Shown here one piece after another: positions 9,943-18,920 of a stretch of 64,000 nt of DNA. The stretch comes from Magnetococcales bacterium. Its GTDB lineage: Bacteria > Pseudomonadota > Magnetococcia > Magnetococcales > UBA8363. Location of the stretch: NCBI GenBank assembly GCA_015232865.1, contig JADFYU010000001.1:1-64000 (forward strand). Direction: 5' to 3'. Under the pieces are notes generated by a model. That model saw only the letters and a list, made by a program, of their open reading frames with translations. It made no database searches and was not told where the DNA came from. The stretch's first letter is position 1; each line of letters starts with the position of its first letter. A program made the position numbers and the translations under genes.

Positions 9943-10341
9943 ATGGCTGAGTTGTCTGAAGAAAATTTGAATTCGTTGAAATATAATGCAGATGGCCTGA
10001 TTCCGGCTATCTCACAGCAGTACGATACCGGAGAGATTCTCATGATGGCCTGGATGAATCGGGCCTCTGTTCAGGAAACCCTGAACACCGGTGTCGCCTG
10101 TTATTGGTCCCGGAGTCGGCAAAAATTTTGGAAAAAAGGGGAAAGTTCCGGCCACATCCAAACGGTTAAATCCATGCGCACCGATTGTGATCGGGACACC
10201 TTGCTGATTCAGGTTGATCAGGCCGGAGTGGCCTGTCATACGGGTCGGCACAACTGTTTTTATCTGGAGGCCGACCAGGGCGGTTGGAAGGAGGTCGCTC
10301 AGCCAGAGGTTGACCCGGACGAAATCTACGGGAAAAAATAA
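9943..10341 (+). CDS. hisI: Phosphoribosyl-AMP cyclohydrolase
   Basis: HisI opens the adenine ring of phosphoribosyl-AMP, step three of histidine synthesis. The 132-residue protein is monofunctional; the HisE pyrophosphohydrolase domain found fused in many bacteria is absent. Motifs are MMAWMNRAS, YWSRSRQKFWKKGE, DCDRDTLL and GVACHTGRHNCF, the last with the zinc-binding cysteines. AGAGG lies 5 bases before the ATG. A repeat element separates it from hisF. No hisE follows; the next gene is convergent. Confidence 0.96.
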   Translation: MAELSEENLNSLKYNADGLIPAISQQYDTGEILMMAWMNRASVQETLNTGVACYWSRSRQKFWKKGESSGHIQTVKSMRTDCDRDTLLIQVDQAGVACHTGRHNCFYLEADQGGWKEVAQPEVDPDEIYGKK

Positions 10342-10376
10342 TCACCGTCGGCCAGCAGGGGGCGGGCCGTTCGCCT

Positions 10377-11390
10377 CTAAAGAGAGGCTTGAATCCGTTT
10401 GAGGCTGTTGAGTCGGGCGGGGGCGATTTTTCCCCTGTCGATGGCGGATAAAACTTGGCAGCCCGGTTCGTGGCTGTGGCTACAGTTTGAGAACCGACAG
10501 CCCTGGAGGTACGGCGAGATGTCGCGAAAATGGCTGGCGACCTGCTCTCTGGAGAGACCGTAAAGTCCAAACTCGCGGATTCCGGGGGAGTCGATCAGGC
10601 TACCGCCGGCTGACAGGTGATAGAGACGAGCGACCGTCGTGGTCTGCCGACCTTTGCCGTTGGACTCTTTGACCGCGCCGATGGCTGGTGCGTTCTCCTC
10701 ATGAACCCAGTTCCGAATCAGTGAGGACTTTCCGACACCGGACTGTCCGGCAAAAATTGAGATCTTTCCCTGAAACCGCTCTTCCAGAGCTTTGATTCCT
10801 TTCCCTTCAGTCGCCGAGAGTTGCAACACCGGATAGTTCATGGCGTGGTAGGGGGCAACCTCTTCCGTCAGGGTCTCCAGATCAGCTGCCAGATCCATTT
10901 TATTGATCAGGATGATCGGGGTGATGTTGACCGCTTCCGCTGCGACCAGGTAGCGATCCAGCAGTCCGGTGTTGAGATGCTGGCTGGTGGTGGTAATGAA
11001 AATCTGGTCGATATTGGCGGCGATGATTTTTAAGCGTCGATAGGCTCCCGGGCGTTGCAGAATCGACCGTCTTTCCATGACCGCCGTTACCACGCCCTGA
11101 TTTTCGTTGGATCGCTGCCAGACAACCCGGTCCCCACAGACCGGTTCGATACCGGCGGTCTCCCTGACGGCGCAACGGCACCGCTCTCCCTGCGCATTTT
11201 CCACCTCGACATTCAATCCGAAATGGGCAATGACCAGCCCCTCTTCGGGAGCGGAGAGATCGGTATTGGCCAGACGATCCCAGTCGGCACTCTGTCGGCT
11301 GAGCATTCGATCGGAGCGTCGCTGACGAATGGCTTCTATTCGTCCCTTCTGGCGGAGGTTGAGCGCTTTTGAGGGTTTCTTTCTGGGCAT
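10377..11390 (-). CDS. rsgA: Small ribosomal subunit biogenesis GTPase RsgA
   Basis: RsgA is a ribosome-stimulated GTPase that helps mature the 30S subunit. The circularly permuted G-domain order is clear: G4 NKMD (163-166), G1 GQSGVGKSS (215-223) and G3 DSPG (267-270). An N-terminal OB fold precedes it, and a C-terminal zinc knuckle follows with C298, C303, H305 and C311. The frame is open for 25 more codons upstream, but the ATG at 11390 begins with a typical basic N-terminus (MPRKKPSK). The upstream start would lie inside the divergent neighbour, so 337 residues are called. The gene is convergent with hisI, 35 bp apart. Confidence 0.95.
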   Translation of the reverse strand: MPRKKPSKALNLRQKGRIEAIRQRRSDRMLSRQSADWDRLANTDLSAPEEGLVIAHFGLNVEVENAQGERCRCAVRETAGIEPVCGDRVVWQRSNENQGVVTAVMERRSILQRPGAYRRLKIIAANIDQIFITTTSQHLNTGLLDRYLVAAEAVNITPIILINKMDLAADLETLTEEVAPYHAMNYPVLQLSATEGKGIKALEERFQGKISIFAGQSGVGKSSLIRNWVHEENAPAIGAVKESNGKGRQTTTVARLYHLSAGGSLIDSPGIREFGLYGLSREQVASHFRDISPYLQGCRFSNCSHSHEPGCQVLSAIDRGKIAPARLNSLKRIQASL

Positions 11391-11463
11391 GAAAAAGGGT
11401 ATCCTAGATTGACGATTTTTTTGTGCTTCTCTGGTTATGGGGTGGATCGATGGAGACGATGAC

Positions 11464-12348
11464 ATGATTCTGGATAATCGGTTGCTGCGTTCTGCCTTGT
11501 ATGTACCGGCCTCTCAGGAAAAGGTCATGGAAAAGGCGCCGACCTTGGGGGCTGATGTCCTGATTTTTGATCTGGAAGATTCTGTTCCCCCACACGGTAA
11601 AGCCGAGGCCCGGTTGCAGGCGCAAAAAAAATTGGGCCAGTGTCCCGAGGAGGCTTTTTGGACCGTTCGCATCAACAGTCTGGAAACCAATCTCTGGCAG
11701 GAGGATATCACAACGATCTTTCCCGGTCATCCCGGCAGCGTCGTCGTCCCGAAAATAGACCGGGTTGAGTCGTTGGCTCCCCTGGATGATTGGCTTGGCG
11801 AGTTGGAGAAAGCGGAGGGGAAGGGGGTTGTTACACCGATCTGGGCCATGATCGAATCGCCTTTGGGTGTTCTTAACGCTTTTGCTATCGCCTCCCACCC
11901 ACGGGTCTCCTGTCTGGTTTTGGGCACCTCCGATCTGACCAGCGCTCTGGGCGTTCCGGTTTTGGTGGAAAGAGACCATTTTTCCCTGGCTCTCCAACAG
12001 ACGGTTTTGGCGGCCAGGGCTGCGGGCGTTCCGGTTATTGACGGCGTATTTGTCGATTTAAAGGATGCCGCCGGTTTTGAGCGCCAATGTCGGGAGGGGG
12101 CGCGGCTGGGATTTGATGGGAAAACAGTCATCCACCCCAGCCAGATCAGCCCGGCCAATCAACTGTTTCTACCTTCGGATATCGAGGTGTCCAAGGCGGA
12201 AAAGATTCTCTCTTCGTGGCGGTTGGCCCACAGTCGGGGGGAGGAGATCTGTGTGGTGGACGGGCAGTTGGTCGAGCGTCTGCATGCCCGTCGGGCTATT
12301 GACATTCTCCGCCGTGTTGGCCGTATTTCAGAGGATTCAACGGTGTAG
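11464..12348 (+). CDS. CitE/HpcH-HpaI family CoA-ester lyase
   Basis: The 294-residue TIM-barrel protein belongs to the citrate lyase beta subunit / malyl-CoA lyase superfamily, which cleaves or hydrolyses 3-hydroxy-acyl-CoA esters with magnesium. Seen are the start LRSALYVPAS, the acidic metal motif FDLEDSVPP, MIESPLGVLNA with the metal-binding Glu, and GFDGKTVIHPSQI near the C-terminus. The ATG at 11464 has GGAG nine bases upstream; an earlier ATG at 11437 lacks one. No citrate lyase alpha or gamma gene is adjacent, so a stand-alone CitE-like or malyl-CoA-type role is likelier than citrate lyase. The substrate cannot be assigned. Confidence 0.85.
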   Translation: MILDNRLLRSALYVPASQEKVMEKAPTLGADVLIFDLEDSVPPHGKAEARLQAQKKLGQCPEEAFWTVRINSLETNLWQEDITTIFPGHPGSVVVPKIDRVESLAPLDDWLGELEKAEGKGVVTPIWAMIESPLGVLNAFAIASHPRVSCLVLGTSDLTSALGVPVLVERDHFSLALQQTVLAARAAGVPVIDGVFVDLKDAAGFERQCREGARLGFDGKTVIHPSQISPANQLFLPSDIEVSKAEKILSSWRLAHSRGEEICVVDGQLVERLHARRAIDILRRVGRISEDSTV

Positions 12349-12438
12349 AATTCCGGTTTTTTCCTGTGTGGATGACGTACGTTATGATAGGTTGATACCT
12401 GTTATCTGTTTGCAGTGTGGATCGATGGGGAAGAGGGT

Positions 12439-14304
12439 ATGAAGTTACAGGGAAAAACAACACTGCTTACAGTCTCTCTTTCCAGTGCCATGGTCGTCCT
12501 CCTGATTACCGTCAGTCTGGTATCCTTCCGTCATTTTTCACTTTCGACCGCTCGCGATCATGTTCGTTCCGCAGCCGAAATCGTTCGGGTCAGCTTGACC
12601 GAGGCGATGATCAACGGTGTCATCGACCAGCGGGAACAGTTTTTGAAGCGGCTTTCCGAGGTTGAAGGGTTGTTGGTTGCTCGTGTGGTTCGAAGTCCTC
12701 ATGTAAATAATCAATTTGGCGTGGGACTCTCTACGGAACAGACGGAATCCGCCATCGAAAAGTTGGTTTTGGAGACCGGAATCCCCCATTTCTCCCTGGA
12801 AGATGGAGCCAGTGAGCCGACTTTTCAAGGGACCATTCCTTTTGTTGCCAACGAAGTGGGTACCCCCAACTGTCTGGGCTGTCATGAGGTGGCCAACGGC
12901 ACGGTTTTAGGGGTGATTACCATCCATCTCTCCATGCATCGATTGCGACATGAGGCCTTGGTAACGATTGGGATCATGTTTGTTATTGTTGTTGTTTTTG
13001 CAGCTTTTTTTACCTATTTTTTTCGCAGACAGCTTTCGCCTGTTGTCCGAACTGCCCAGGGGGTTTCCCAGGTCGTCTCCAGAGCCAAGGATGGTGATTT
13101 CAGTGGCCGCCTCGATTACCGGGGTTCTGATGAGATGGGGCTGATCTCTCGGGATTTGAACCATTTAATGGACCATCTTCAGGAAAATCTGGGCAATATC
13201 AGTCGGGATGTATCCCGACTCATGCAGTATGATCTGCGTGGGAACACCAATATGATTACGACGACGACGGAGATGGTCGATACCCTGCTGGAGGTGGCGC
13301 AGTTCAAGCAATCCGTGGAGGGGGATCAAACCATCCAGGATGTCTACGCCCGAATTGGCGCGATGTTGCAAGAGGAGTTTTCTGTCGAACGGTTCTCAAT
13401 CTATGAGGTCAACAGCGAGTTTAACACCCTCAAGCCGGTCAGTGTCGATGGTCAGTTGGTTGGAAGCTGTTGTCGGTGCAGTTCGGATGTCCTGGTTCTG
13501 CCGGATATCTGTCGGGCGCAAAGAACCGGGAAGGTCGTTAACTCTTTCGACAATCCGGATATCTGTACCAAATTTGTCATCTCTCCCGGACAGAAGGACA
13601 TTGATGGGTATCTGTGCATTCCGGTTTTCCATTCGGGAACGGTCGGCAATGTCGTCCAACTGATCTTGCCCCGTAAACATGGTCATTTGTATCAAAATCT
13701 TTTGCCCTTTATTTCGGTTTTTCTGCGGGAATCGGCGCCGACCGTGGTGACAAAACGGTTGTTGGCGACCCTTCGTGAGACCGCTTTGCGTGACGCATTG
13801 ACCGGTCTTCATAACCGGCGGTTTCTGGAGGAGTATGTCGATACCCTGGTGGCTACGACCAAACGTAAAGAACAGCGGTTATCCATCTTGGTGATGGATA
13901 TAGACCATTTCAAAGAGGTGAACGATACCTACGGCCATGATGTCGGAGATATGGTTTTGCAACAGGTTTCCTCTGTGTTGGCCGCTCAGGTTCGAACTTC
14001 AGATATCGTCATTCGATTCGGCGGCGAAGAGTTTGTCATCATCCTTCAAGAGAGTGAAGAGTATTCCGGGCCGCAGTTGGCGGAGAAGATACGCCAAACC
14101 ATCGAAAACCTGAAAATCAAGATCACTGGAGGGGTGCTTCGCAAAACTCTCTCCATCGGTGTGGCGGGATATCCGTCCGATGGTGACGATATTTGGAACG
14201 TCATCAAGTCTGCCGATCTGGCGCTCTACAAGGCCAAACGGACCGGTCGCAACCGTGTGGTCGTCTACTCCAGCCGATTGTTGGAGGAAGAGAGCCTTTC
14301 CTGA
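12439..14304 (+). CDS. Membrane diguanylate cyclase with CxxCH-containing extracytoplasmic sensor
   Basis: This inner-membrane sensor makes c-di-GMP. The 621-residue protein has a membrane helix at about 8-30, then a periplasmic region with CLGCH at 145-149 (a c-type heme attachment motif, Tll0287/DUF3365-like position). A second helix is at 173-195, followed by HAMP at about 196-250, a GAF-like region at about 300-450, and a C-terminal GGDEF domain. The active site is GGEEF at 528-532, preceded five residues earlier by RTSD, the RxxD inhibitory site, so the enzyme should be active and product-inhibited. The ATG at 12439 follows a GGGGAAGAGGG stretch and is preferred to a GTG 24 bases upstream. 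Heme or redox sensing is inferred. Confidence 0.9.
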   Translation: MKLQGKTTLLTVSLSSAMVVLLITVSLVSFRHFSLSTARDHVRSAAEIVRVSLTEAMINGVIDQREQFLKRLSEVEGLLVARVVRSPHVNNQFGVGLSTEQTESAIEKLVLETGIPHFSLEDGASEPTFQGTIPFVANEVGTPNCLGCHEVANGTVLGVITIHLSMHRLRHEALVTIGIMFVIVVVFAAFFTYFFRRQLSPVVRTAQGVSQVVSRAKDGDFSGRLDYRGSDEMGLISRDLNHLMDHLQENLGNISRDVSRLMQYDLRGNTNMITTTTEMVDTLLEVAQFKQSVEGDQTIQDVYARIGAMLQEEFSVERFSIYEVNSEFNTLKPVSVDGQLVGSCCRCSSDVLVLPDICRAQRTGKVVNSFDNPDICTKFVISPGQKDIDGYLCIPVFHSGTVGNVVQLILPRKHGHLYQNLLPFISVFLRESAPTVVTKRLLATLRETALRDALTGLHNRRFLEEYVDTLVATTKRKEQRLSILVMDIDHFKEVNDTYGHDVGDMVLQQVSSVLAAQVRTSDIVIRFGGEEFVIILQESEEYSGPQLAEKIRQTIENLKIKITGGVLRKTLSIGVAGYPSDGDDIWNVIKSADLALYKAKRTGRNRVVVYSSRLLEEESLS

Positions 14305-14672
14305 ATCAAGATTCAGCCGTTGCCCGCACACAAATCGGATGACATAACTGGCAAAGCGGGAGCGTATCCGGGCCGCAACAAGATGCCGGAGAGTTGTTTG
14401 TATTATCCATATAAATCAAGCGATTGTGTTGTTCGTGCCCCGCCAGTCGCCAATCCTGGGATGAAGAGCCGTTCGGGTGTTTTTCGCGGCAGCTCCGATT
14501 GCCGAATTCAGGAGCCGGCCAGGGTGAAAAAAAACAGCTCTTGCAGGAAATAACGTAAGTAAGTATGATGGCCGGGTTGTAGGAAGATGGTAGAGGGACG
14601 TTTTGTTTTCTGATTGTTTTTATTGTGTTTATTTTGATTTATCAAGATCAGTATGTTTGGTGAGCGGTATTC
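14305..14672. other. Intergenic region before the exopolysaccharide locus
   Basis: This 368-bp stretch has no convincing gene. The first part (about 14306-14462) holds decayed matches to the palindromic family, starting ATTCAGCCGTTG and ending CCAGTCGCCAATCCTGG. The rest becomes T-rich towards the start of the sugar transferase gene and probably contains its promoter. No clear -35/-10 pair or terminator could be called. Confidence 0.5.
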
Positions 14673-16094
14673 ATGCTACGACGATTGAGACACTATATTT
14701 CCCGATGGTCGCTATTGCTGCTGCTTACGGAGTTTTCAACCGCCATCCTCTCCTTTTATCTGGGGGTTGGTGCCCGGTTCATGGGGTTCGAACGACCTTT
14801 TGACGATGTTCATGAGGATATGCTCCTGCCTCGTGCCATCTTTTTTGCCATTGTCATTGTTGTCGGCATGACTGCGACGGCCCGGTATCAGCAACTGATG
14901 GAAGATGATTTCATCGGCGAATCGTTGCGGGTTGGTTTGAGCTTTTTAATCAGTTCTGTGGCCTTGGGACTGTTTTTCTATGTTTTTCCTGCGCTTTTTA
15001 TTGGCCGAGGAGCGTTTGCCCTGGCCCTGTTTTTCTCCTTTGTCCTGTTTTTGGTCATCCGCAAGATTTTTCTCTTATATATACTGGACTTAAACCTTTT
15101 AAAGAGACGGGTCGTGGTGTTTGGCACCGGTGAAAATGCCTGTCTGGTTTCCAATCTATCGTTAAAAGTTCATAATGACTTTGAAGTAGTCGGATACTGG
15201 CCGGTTCCGGGAGAGAAGCGGCATATTCAATTTACTGATATCTGCCACGATGAGGAGGATTTTGTCGCTTGGGCTCGGAGCATGCAGGTCGATGAAATTG
15301 TCCTCGCTTTGGATGGACCGTTTCCCACCCTCTTCATGAAAGATATCCTCGACTGTAAAGCTGAGGGGGTGTCGGTGGTTGATCTGCCGACTTTTTTTGA
15401 GCGAGAGAGTTATCTCATCAATATGGACATTCTGGAGCCGGAGTGGTGGATCCACCATTCTCATGGCATCGATCAGGGGCGCGGTGAGGAGTTTTTCAAG
15501 AAAATTTTTGATGTGACCTTGAGTCTGATCCTGTTGGGCGCAACCTTTCCGCTGATGTTGTTGACGGCTCTGGCTATTCTGATCGAGAGCAGGGGGCAGG
15601 GGCCGGTTTTTTATGTTCAGGAGCGGGTTGGTTATAACGGTCGGGTTTTTTCGGTGATGAAGTTTCGCAGCATGCGAACCGATGCCGAGAAAGACGGTGT
15701 GCCTCGTTGGGCGCAGCGCAATGATAATCGCATCACCTTTGTCGGAAATTTCATCCGCAAGACCCGGCTGGATGAGTTGCCGCAATTTTTCAATGTATTG
15801 CGTGGGGAAATGAGTCTGATCGGGCCTCGCCCCGAACGCCCGCAATTTGTTGAAATTCTGAGAAACAAGATTCCCTACTATTCGGAGCGGCTGCGGGTAA
15901 AACCGGGCATTACCGGTTGGGCTCAGGTTCGATATGGCTATGGTGCGTCGGAGGACGATGCGGCGGAAAAACTGAAATATGATCTTTACTATGTTAAGAA
16001 TCATGGTATTTTCCTGGACTTGTTGGTACTGATTCATTCGGTAGAGGTGGTTCTCTTCGGAAGCGGGGCCACCGGTCCTCGGGAAGAGTTGTAA
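14673..16094 (+). CDS. Exosortase-system (EpsB-type) undecaprenyl-phosphate sugar phosphotransferase
   Basis: The protein initiates exopolysaccharide repeat units by moving a sugar phosphate onto undecaprenyl phosphate in the inner membrane. It has 473 residues. There are four to five membrane helices in the first 150 residues, a Rossmann-like middle domain (VVVFGTGENA), another helix at about 275-300, and a C-terminal bacterial sugar transferase domain. That domain shows VMKFRSMRTDAE, TRLDELPQFFNVLRGEMS, LIGPRPERP and PGITGWAQV. The overall form fits the XrtA-associated family (TIGR03013-like). It is followed by chain-length, tyrosine kinase, epimerase, deacetylase and FemAB genes in the same direction. 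Confidence 0.9.
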   Translation: MLRRLRHYISRWSLLLLLTEFSTAILSFYLGVGARFMGFERPFDDVHEDMLLPRAIFFAIVIVVGMTATARYQQLMEDDFIGESLRVGLSFLISSVALGLFFYVFPALFIGRGAFALALFFSFVLFLVIRKIFLLYILDLNLLKRRVVVFGTGENACLVSNLSLKVHNDFEVVGYWPVPGEKRHIQFTDICHDEEDFVAWARSMQVDEIVLALDGPFPTLFMKDILDCKAEGVSVVDLPTFFERESYLINMDILEPEWWIHHSHGIDQGRGEEFFKKIFDVTLSLILLGATFPLMLLTALAILIESRGQGPVFYVQERVGYNGRVFSVMKFRSMRTDAEKDGVPRWAQRNDNRITFVGNFIRKTRLDELPQFFNVLRGEMSLIGPRPERPQFVEILRNKIPYYSERLRVKPGITGWAQVRYGYGASEDDAAEKLKYDLYYVKNHGIFLDLLVLIHSVEVVLFGSGATGPREEL

Positions 16095-16268
16095 TGGGCT
16101 TGTTTGTTCGCGTCCGGCTGGATTGAACTCTATACTTTGCCGGGAATGTGTCGTATAATCGCACATTACATCTTGGTCGAAAGCAGGGGCCTGTGGTTCA
16201 TCCTAGGTTCAACTGTTTGATTTGCCGGTCATCTTTTCACAATTTGCAGGGCGTAGCGCTGTCATCGT

Positions 16269-17849
16269 ATGCAGCAGGAAATCGGAATCAAAGACCTGTA
16301 TTTCCAGGTAATCCTCCATCTCAGGGGAATGTGGCGTTACCGTTGGCACGCTCTTTTATTGGCGTGGTTCATCAGTGGGGCTGGCTGGGTCTCTGTGGCG
16401 ACGATGGACGATCAATATGTCTCCACCGCTGGAGTCATGATTGAAGATCCACGTGAGGATATTAAAGACTTTCTGTCCGAAGAGTCGGACCTGATTGATG
16501 TCACCCGTGAGGCGAGAAAGGTGCTGAATGGCCTGCTCTCTAGGAGCAACCTTCTCGGCGCGGTCGCTGAGACGGACCTGGCCTTCAAGGTCAATAACGA
16601 TCAGCAGAAAAACGAAATTTTGGAATCCCTGCGTGCCCAATTGACCGTTTCGCACTCTGAAGATAATCATTATACCATCCAACATCGCCATTCGAATCCA
16701 AATATTACCCAGCAGGTTGTGGCCTATCTGATTGCTCAACTCCCTACGGAGAGTGTCAACGACACCATGGGAAGCCGGGCGGAAGCCGCACAAAAATTTC
16801 TCCAGGCCCAGGTTGAAGAGTTTGAAGTCAAGGTCAGTCAGGCCCAGCAGGAGCTTCGCGCTTTCAAAAAGAAGCATATTTTGATTCTTCCTGATGAGGA
16901 AGGTGGATATTACGAGCGACTACAGAAATTTGCGCAACAACAAGAGTCGGATCGGGCTTTGCTGGCCGAATTGGAAAAACGCCTGCAGGAGACCGGTCGG
17001 CAACTGGAAGACCTGCGCAATCAGGCCTCGGCTCCGACTGTCGACTCAACACAGGGTCAGATGACGGAGCTGAAAGCCAAACTGGACGCTCTTTTCAGTC
17101 AACACTACATCATGGGTGGAGAGCGTCGCCCGCTCTATACGGAGGATCACCCCGATGTCGTGGCTCTGCGAAAAGCCATGGCACTTTTAGAGCAAAAGCG
17201 TGACGAAGGGTTGGGGGGCGGATTGACGGATTCGGGTTTTCAACAACCCGAAAGCTGGGAGTTGGAGACCAACCCGGTGTTTCGCAAACTAAAGATGGAG
17301 GCCAGTGAAATCGATGTTGAGTTGGCCAGTGTGCGGGCCCGTATCGAGTTGACCGCTACCCGAATAGAAAAACTCAAGGAGTTGGAAGATGTCATTCCGG
17401 CGATGGAGAATAAGCTGTTCCGTCTTCAGGGATATCTGGACCAGAAAAGAGCCAAGATGCTCTCCATGCTCGGGAAAGAGACGCAAGCCACCGAAACGGC
17501 AGAAATTGAGGCCAGTTTAAGGCGTAACGTTCGTTTTCGCATTGTCCGTCATCCGGTTGTTCCGTCAAAACCGGTTGGCCCCAACCGGTTTCTTTTCTCG
17601 ACGGTAACCTTGGTTGGTGCGCTGTTGGCCGGTTTTACCCTGGCCCTTTTTCTGGCAGTCATCCGTCCGGTCTTTGATAGCCCGGCCTCCTTGAAACGGG
17701 TTTTGGGGCTTCCCTTTTTGGGAATGGTCTCCATGGTCGATGAAGGGTTCGAAAGCGGCTGGATCAACTCCCGGATTTTTTATTTGTTTGCTCTTCTGCT
17801 TCTTTTTGCGGTCTATGGGGGGCTTGTTTACCTGTCGCCCGTTATCTAA
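16269..17849 (+). CDS. Wzz-like polysaccharide chain-length determinant (exosortase-system type)
   Basis: This inner-membrane protein of 526 residues should control polymer length and export together with the downstream tyrosine kinase. A transmembrane helix lies at about 28-48. A long periplasmic coiled-coil region follows at about 160-400 (rich in Gln/Glu, for example AQQELRAFKKKH). A second helix is at about 440-460 next to the proline-rich PSKPVGPNR segment typical of Wzz proteins, and an additional C-terminal helix is at about 505-524. There is no fused kinase domain. The order with neighbours matches XrtA-type loci (TIGR03007-like). Confidence 0.88.
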   Translation: MQQEIGIKDLYFQVILHLRGMWRYRWHALLLAWFISGAGWVSVATMDDQYVSTAGVMIEDPREDIKDFLSEESDLIDVTREARKVLNGLLSRSNLLGAVAETDLAFKVNNDQQKNEILESLRAQLTVSHSEDNHYTIQHRHSNPNITQQVVAYLIAQLPTESVNDTMGSRAEAAQKFLQAQVEEFEVKVSQAQQELRAFKKKHILILPDEEGGYYERLQKFAQQQESDRALLAELEKRLQETGRQLEDLRNQASAPTVDSTQGQMTELKAKLDALFSQHYIMGGERRPLYTEDHPDVVALRKAMALLEQKRDEGLGGGLTDSGFQQPESWELETNPVFRKLKMEASEIDVELASVRARIELTATRIEKLKELEDVIPAMENKLFRLQGYLDQKRAKMLSMLGKETQATETAEIEASLRRNVRFRIVRHPVVPSKPVGPNRFLFSTVTLVGALLAGFTLALFLAVIRPVFDSPASLKRVLGLPFLGMVSMVDEGFESGWINSRIFYLFALLLLFAVYGGLVYLSPVI

Positions 17850-18014
17850 ACAGATGGAATAGCGGTTTTTTTGGTGTCAAGTGATTTGATTCTGTCGGGA
17901 TCATCCAAAAGAGAGCCGGATCGGGGTATGTAGGGCAGGGAGGTCGGCTGTCTCCTGGTCGTCCGATTGATTTGAGACTCATTGCTGCTACTCGCTGCTA
18001 CTAGGGGTTGTTTT

Positions 18015-18866
18015 ATGTCTGAATCACTGGTCAGAAAAAAAGTACTTTTGGATTTTGAAAAGCTCCGTGCCAAAGGGATTCTGACCCCGGATACCGGACG
18101 CAGCGTTGTCGCCGAAGAGTACCGGGTGATTAAGCGTCCCTTGCTTCTTAAGGCAAGCCAGGAAGATCCCAATATCTCTCCGCCAAAAAAGCTGATGATG
18201 GTGACCAGCGCTTTTCCCAAGGAGGGAAAGACCTTTACCGCCATCAATCTGGCTATGAGTTTGGCGGCTGAGATGGACTCGACGGTTTTGTTGGTAGATG
18301 GCGACGTGGCCAAACCTTCGGTCAGTCGGATTCTTGGTTTCAAATCAAAAATTGGCCTGATCGACTGTTTGATGGGCAAGGTGCCTGACTATACCGAGGC
18401 GGTCATTCGAACCAACGTTCCAAAATTGATGATTATGCCGTCGGGACGTCGCCATCATCACGCCACCGAACTGCTCGCCAGCGAGAGCATGCGGCTTCTG
18501 CTGAATAAAATGATGCAAGATCCCAATCGCATCGTCGTCTTTGACTCTCCACCACTTTTGTTGACCACGGAATCCAGGGAGTTGGCGCGAAACATGGGGC
18601 AGATTGTTCTGGTGATCGAAGCCGAGCGCACGCCGCAAAATGCGGTCAAAGATGCCTTGGGACAGTTGGACAACATGGAAATTGTCGGTTTGGTCCTGAA
18701 TAAGACCCGTCGTCGTGGTCGAGGCGGTTATTACTATTACGGCTACGGTGGTTATGGGGGCTACGGCGGTTACGGCGGCTACGGTGGTTATGGAGGCTAC
18801 GGCAGTACGGAAGAAAAGAGTGCGGGGAGTAAAAAAGGATTTTTCAGTCGCTTGTTGGGGCTTTAA
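18015..18866 (+). CDS. BY-type tyrosine kinase of the exopolysaccharide system with Gly-Tyr tail
   Basis: This cytoplasmic autokinase of 283 residues partners with the Wzz-like membrane protein to control polysaccharide assembly. The Walker A-like segment is TSAFPKEGKTFTAINLA, Walker A' is TVLLVDGDVAKPS, and Walker B is IVVFDSPPLLL, all characteristic of BY-kinases. The C-terminus carries a tract of tyrosines in a Gly-Gly-Tyr pattern (about residues 237-263), the autophosphorylation cluster, then a short basic/hydrophobic end. The ATG at 18015 begins MSESLVRKK; an earlier in-frame start would add 11 unlike residues. It resembles the XrtA-associated kinase family (TIGR03018-like). Confidence 0.9.
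   Translation: MSESLVRKKVLLDFEKLRAKGILTPDTGRSVVAEEYRVIKRPLLLKASQEDPNISPPKKLMMVTSAFPKEGKTFTAINLAMSLAAEMDSTVLLVDGDVAKPSVSRILGFKSKIGLIDCLMGKVPDYTEAVIRTNVPKLMIMPSGRRHHHATELLASESMRLLLNKMMQDPNRIVVFDSPPLLLTTESRELARNMGQIVLVIEAERTPQNAVKDALGQLDNMEIVGLVLNKTRRRGRGGYYYYGYGGYGGYGGYGGYGGYGGYGSTEEKSAGSKKGFFSRLLGL
18723..18803 (+). repeat. 9-bp tandem repeat encoding Gly-Gly-Tyr units
   Basis: Within the BY-kinase gene, about seven imperfect copies of a 9-bp unit of the form GGCTACGGC/GGTTATGGC follow one another. They encode (GGY)n after a YYYYGY lead. Third-position variation among units shows the tract is selected at the protein level. The in-frame unit length means copy-number change would alter the number of tyrosines without frameshift. 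Confidence 0.85.
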
Positions 18867-18920
18867 GTCTGAAACAAGCGCAATTTTTCATCAATAATTT
18901 CGGCTAGTTGGATATTTCAA

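Noticed and set aside
11404..12000. Minus-strand frames opposite the CoA-ester lyase gene
   Set aside because: They are shadows of the plus-strand gene, with implausible composition and no start signals.
14673..14803. GGGGTTCGAACGACC inside the sugar transferase gene as a tRNA T-loop
   Set aside because: No acceptor stem or anticodon arm surrounds it, and it lies in a coding region with an intact frame. No tRNA gene was seen anywhere in the window.
18723..18803. Tandem repeat that could be taken for a CRISPR or a mini-satellite
   Set aside because: The 9-bp unit is in frame inside the kinase gene and encodes the Gly-Gly-Tyr tail. There are no spacers and no cas genes in the window.
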